11,787 bases of DNA from an uncultured Clostridia bacterium (GTDB lineage Bacteria; Bacillota; Clostridia; TANB77; CAG-508). The stretch lies in contig CAKPQL010000024.1 in NCBI GenBank assembly GCA_934178555.1, positions 1 through 11,787 of the forward strand. Direction: 5' to 3'. Below are positions 11,473-11,787 of the stretch, piece by piece. The notes below the pieces were generated by a model that worked only from the letters and a program-made list of their open reading frames with translations, was not told the DNA's origin and did not search any database. Position 1 is the first letter of the stretch, and each line of letters starts with the position of its first letter. Made by a program: the position numbers and the translations under genes.

Positions 11473-11547
11473 TTGGGAATAGTTAAATAGGTATAACAAT
11501 AGGCTTTGACCTTATTATTCTTAGTTCGAATCTAAGTTCCCAAGCCA
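11473..11547 (+). tRNA. tRNA-Gln (anticodon UUG) with encoded CCA
   Basis: The full cloverleaf can be drawn by hand: acceptor TTGGGAA (11473-11479) with TTCCCAA (11537-11543), all 7 pairs; D stem GTTA/TAAC around AATAGGTA; anticodon stem ATAGG/CTTAT with one G-T pair; 7-nt loop CTTTGAC with anticodon TTG at 11506-11508; 4-nt variable region; T stem CTTAG/CTAAG around TTCGAAT; discriminator G and CCA at 11545-11547. U1-A72 and G73 fit bacterial tRNA-Gln identity. It reads CAA, the Gln codon this AT-rich phage uses heavily. The anticodon loop is normal, so this tRNA does not read CGGN. Confidence 0.92.
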
Positions 11548-11599
11548 ACGCTTTTACTCTTTTGGCAATGCTAGATGATAATTATAAAGAGCGTGTCTT

Positions 11600-11699
11600 A
11601 CTGCTTGGCGATAACAACAGCAGTGGTGTTAGTAACTTTTACGTTAATAAAAAGTTATAAATCTAGGTTATAATGTAATACTCTTTTCTAGCTAAAGAG
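11600..11699 (+). other. Three consecutive hairpins downstream of the tRNA
   Basis: ACTGCT/AGCAGT (11600-11624), TAACTTTT/AAAAGTTA (11633-11657) and CTCTTT/AAAGAG (11681-11699) follow one another. None has a strong U tract after it. Together with CTCTTT and AAAGAG segments nearer the tRNA they suggest a structured leader or small RNA, but no known family is recognised. Confidence 0.35.
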
Positions 11700-11722
11700 T
11701 TCCTAGTAATATTTAATTGATA

Positions 11723-11758
11723 GTATGTAGTGATATAAAGGTATGTAGTGAAGAAAAC
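11723..11758 (+). repeat. 18-bp tandem repeat near the right edge
   Basis: GTATGTAGTGA occurs at 11723-11733 and again at 11741-11751, with an 18-bp period and related A-rich spacers. It is in non-coding sequence; the role is unknown. Confidence 0.45.
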
Positions 11759-11787
11759 ACTAAACCTATGAATGCAAACTAATAAAA

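Larger units (their letters stand above)
11132..11787 (+). other. Gene-free late-leader region
   Basis: About 655 bases follow the late regulator without a supported protein gene. The region holds four 11-bp iterons, stacked -10 boxes, a hairpin over the likely transcript start, a terminator-like hairpin (11334-11362), a 14-bp palindrome, a hairpin (11444-11464), a full tRNA-Gln, three further hairpins and an 18-bp tandem repeat. No small-terminase start is visible before the window ends. Confidence 0.75.

Noticed and set aside
11473..11547. The tRNA as a prophage attachment site
   Set aside because: It lies between the late regulator and the expected late genes, no integrase is next to it, and no second copy of its 3' end is seen in the window.
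11473..11547. The tRNA as the decoder of CGGN
   Set aside because: Its anticodon loop is a normal 7 nt with UUG, which reads CAA.

Overview
This is an early-to-middle gene block of a tailed-phage or prophage genome from a very AT-rich Gram-positive (Bacillota, Clostridia-like) host. The evidence is: one long run of small, tightly packed plus-strand genes with strong AGGAGG-type Shine-Dalgarno (SD) sites; Arg coded mostly by AGA; and recognisable phage families (annealing-protein candidate plus PD-(D/E)XK nuclease, winged-helix replication protein, HTH_39-type protein, RuvC-like resolvase, YopX, DUF6440-like, and an ArpU/sigma-region-4-like late regulator).

Layout. 3-341: end of an unidentified gene and a small acidic ORF. 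334-2731: recombination cassette (annealing-protein candidate, Cas4-like Fe-S nuclease, coiled-coil protein, HNH protein). 2743-3342: SH3/KOW-like protein, closed by a good terminator at 3353-3381. 3397-5115: replication protein, three small DNA-binding or Cys-rich proteins, and a RuvC-like resolvase. 5117-10638: accessory small proteins (membrane, zinc-ribbon and coiled-coil proteins, a NUMOD4/HNH fusion, YopX, a C5-methyltransferase-like protein, a DUF6440-like protein). 10655-11131: late regulator. 11132-11787: a gene-free leader with four 11-bp iterons, -10 boxes, a terminator-like hairpin, a tRNA-Gln(UUG) and several hairpins.

Main observation. Six genes are each split by an extra C directly before a glycine codon. 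In all seven CGG cases the reading-frame codon is CGG, and skipping its C (equivalently, reading CGGN as a four-base glycine codon) restores a full-length, family-like protein. By my reading these seven are the only in-frame CGG codons in the window. None is used as ordinary Arg, while nine out-of-frame CGG triplets in coding sequence cause no shift. An eighth site reads CGAA where the family expects glycine. RuvC and the methyltransferase-like gene each need two shifts. There are no nonsense mutations or other kinds of indel, so ordinary decay does not explain it. Either CGG is a +1 recoding (quadruplet or skip) codon in this phage/host, or the assembly has a very specific systematic error. 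I annotate the six genes as full-length CDSs with shifts and mark each site.
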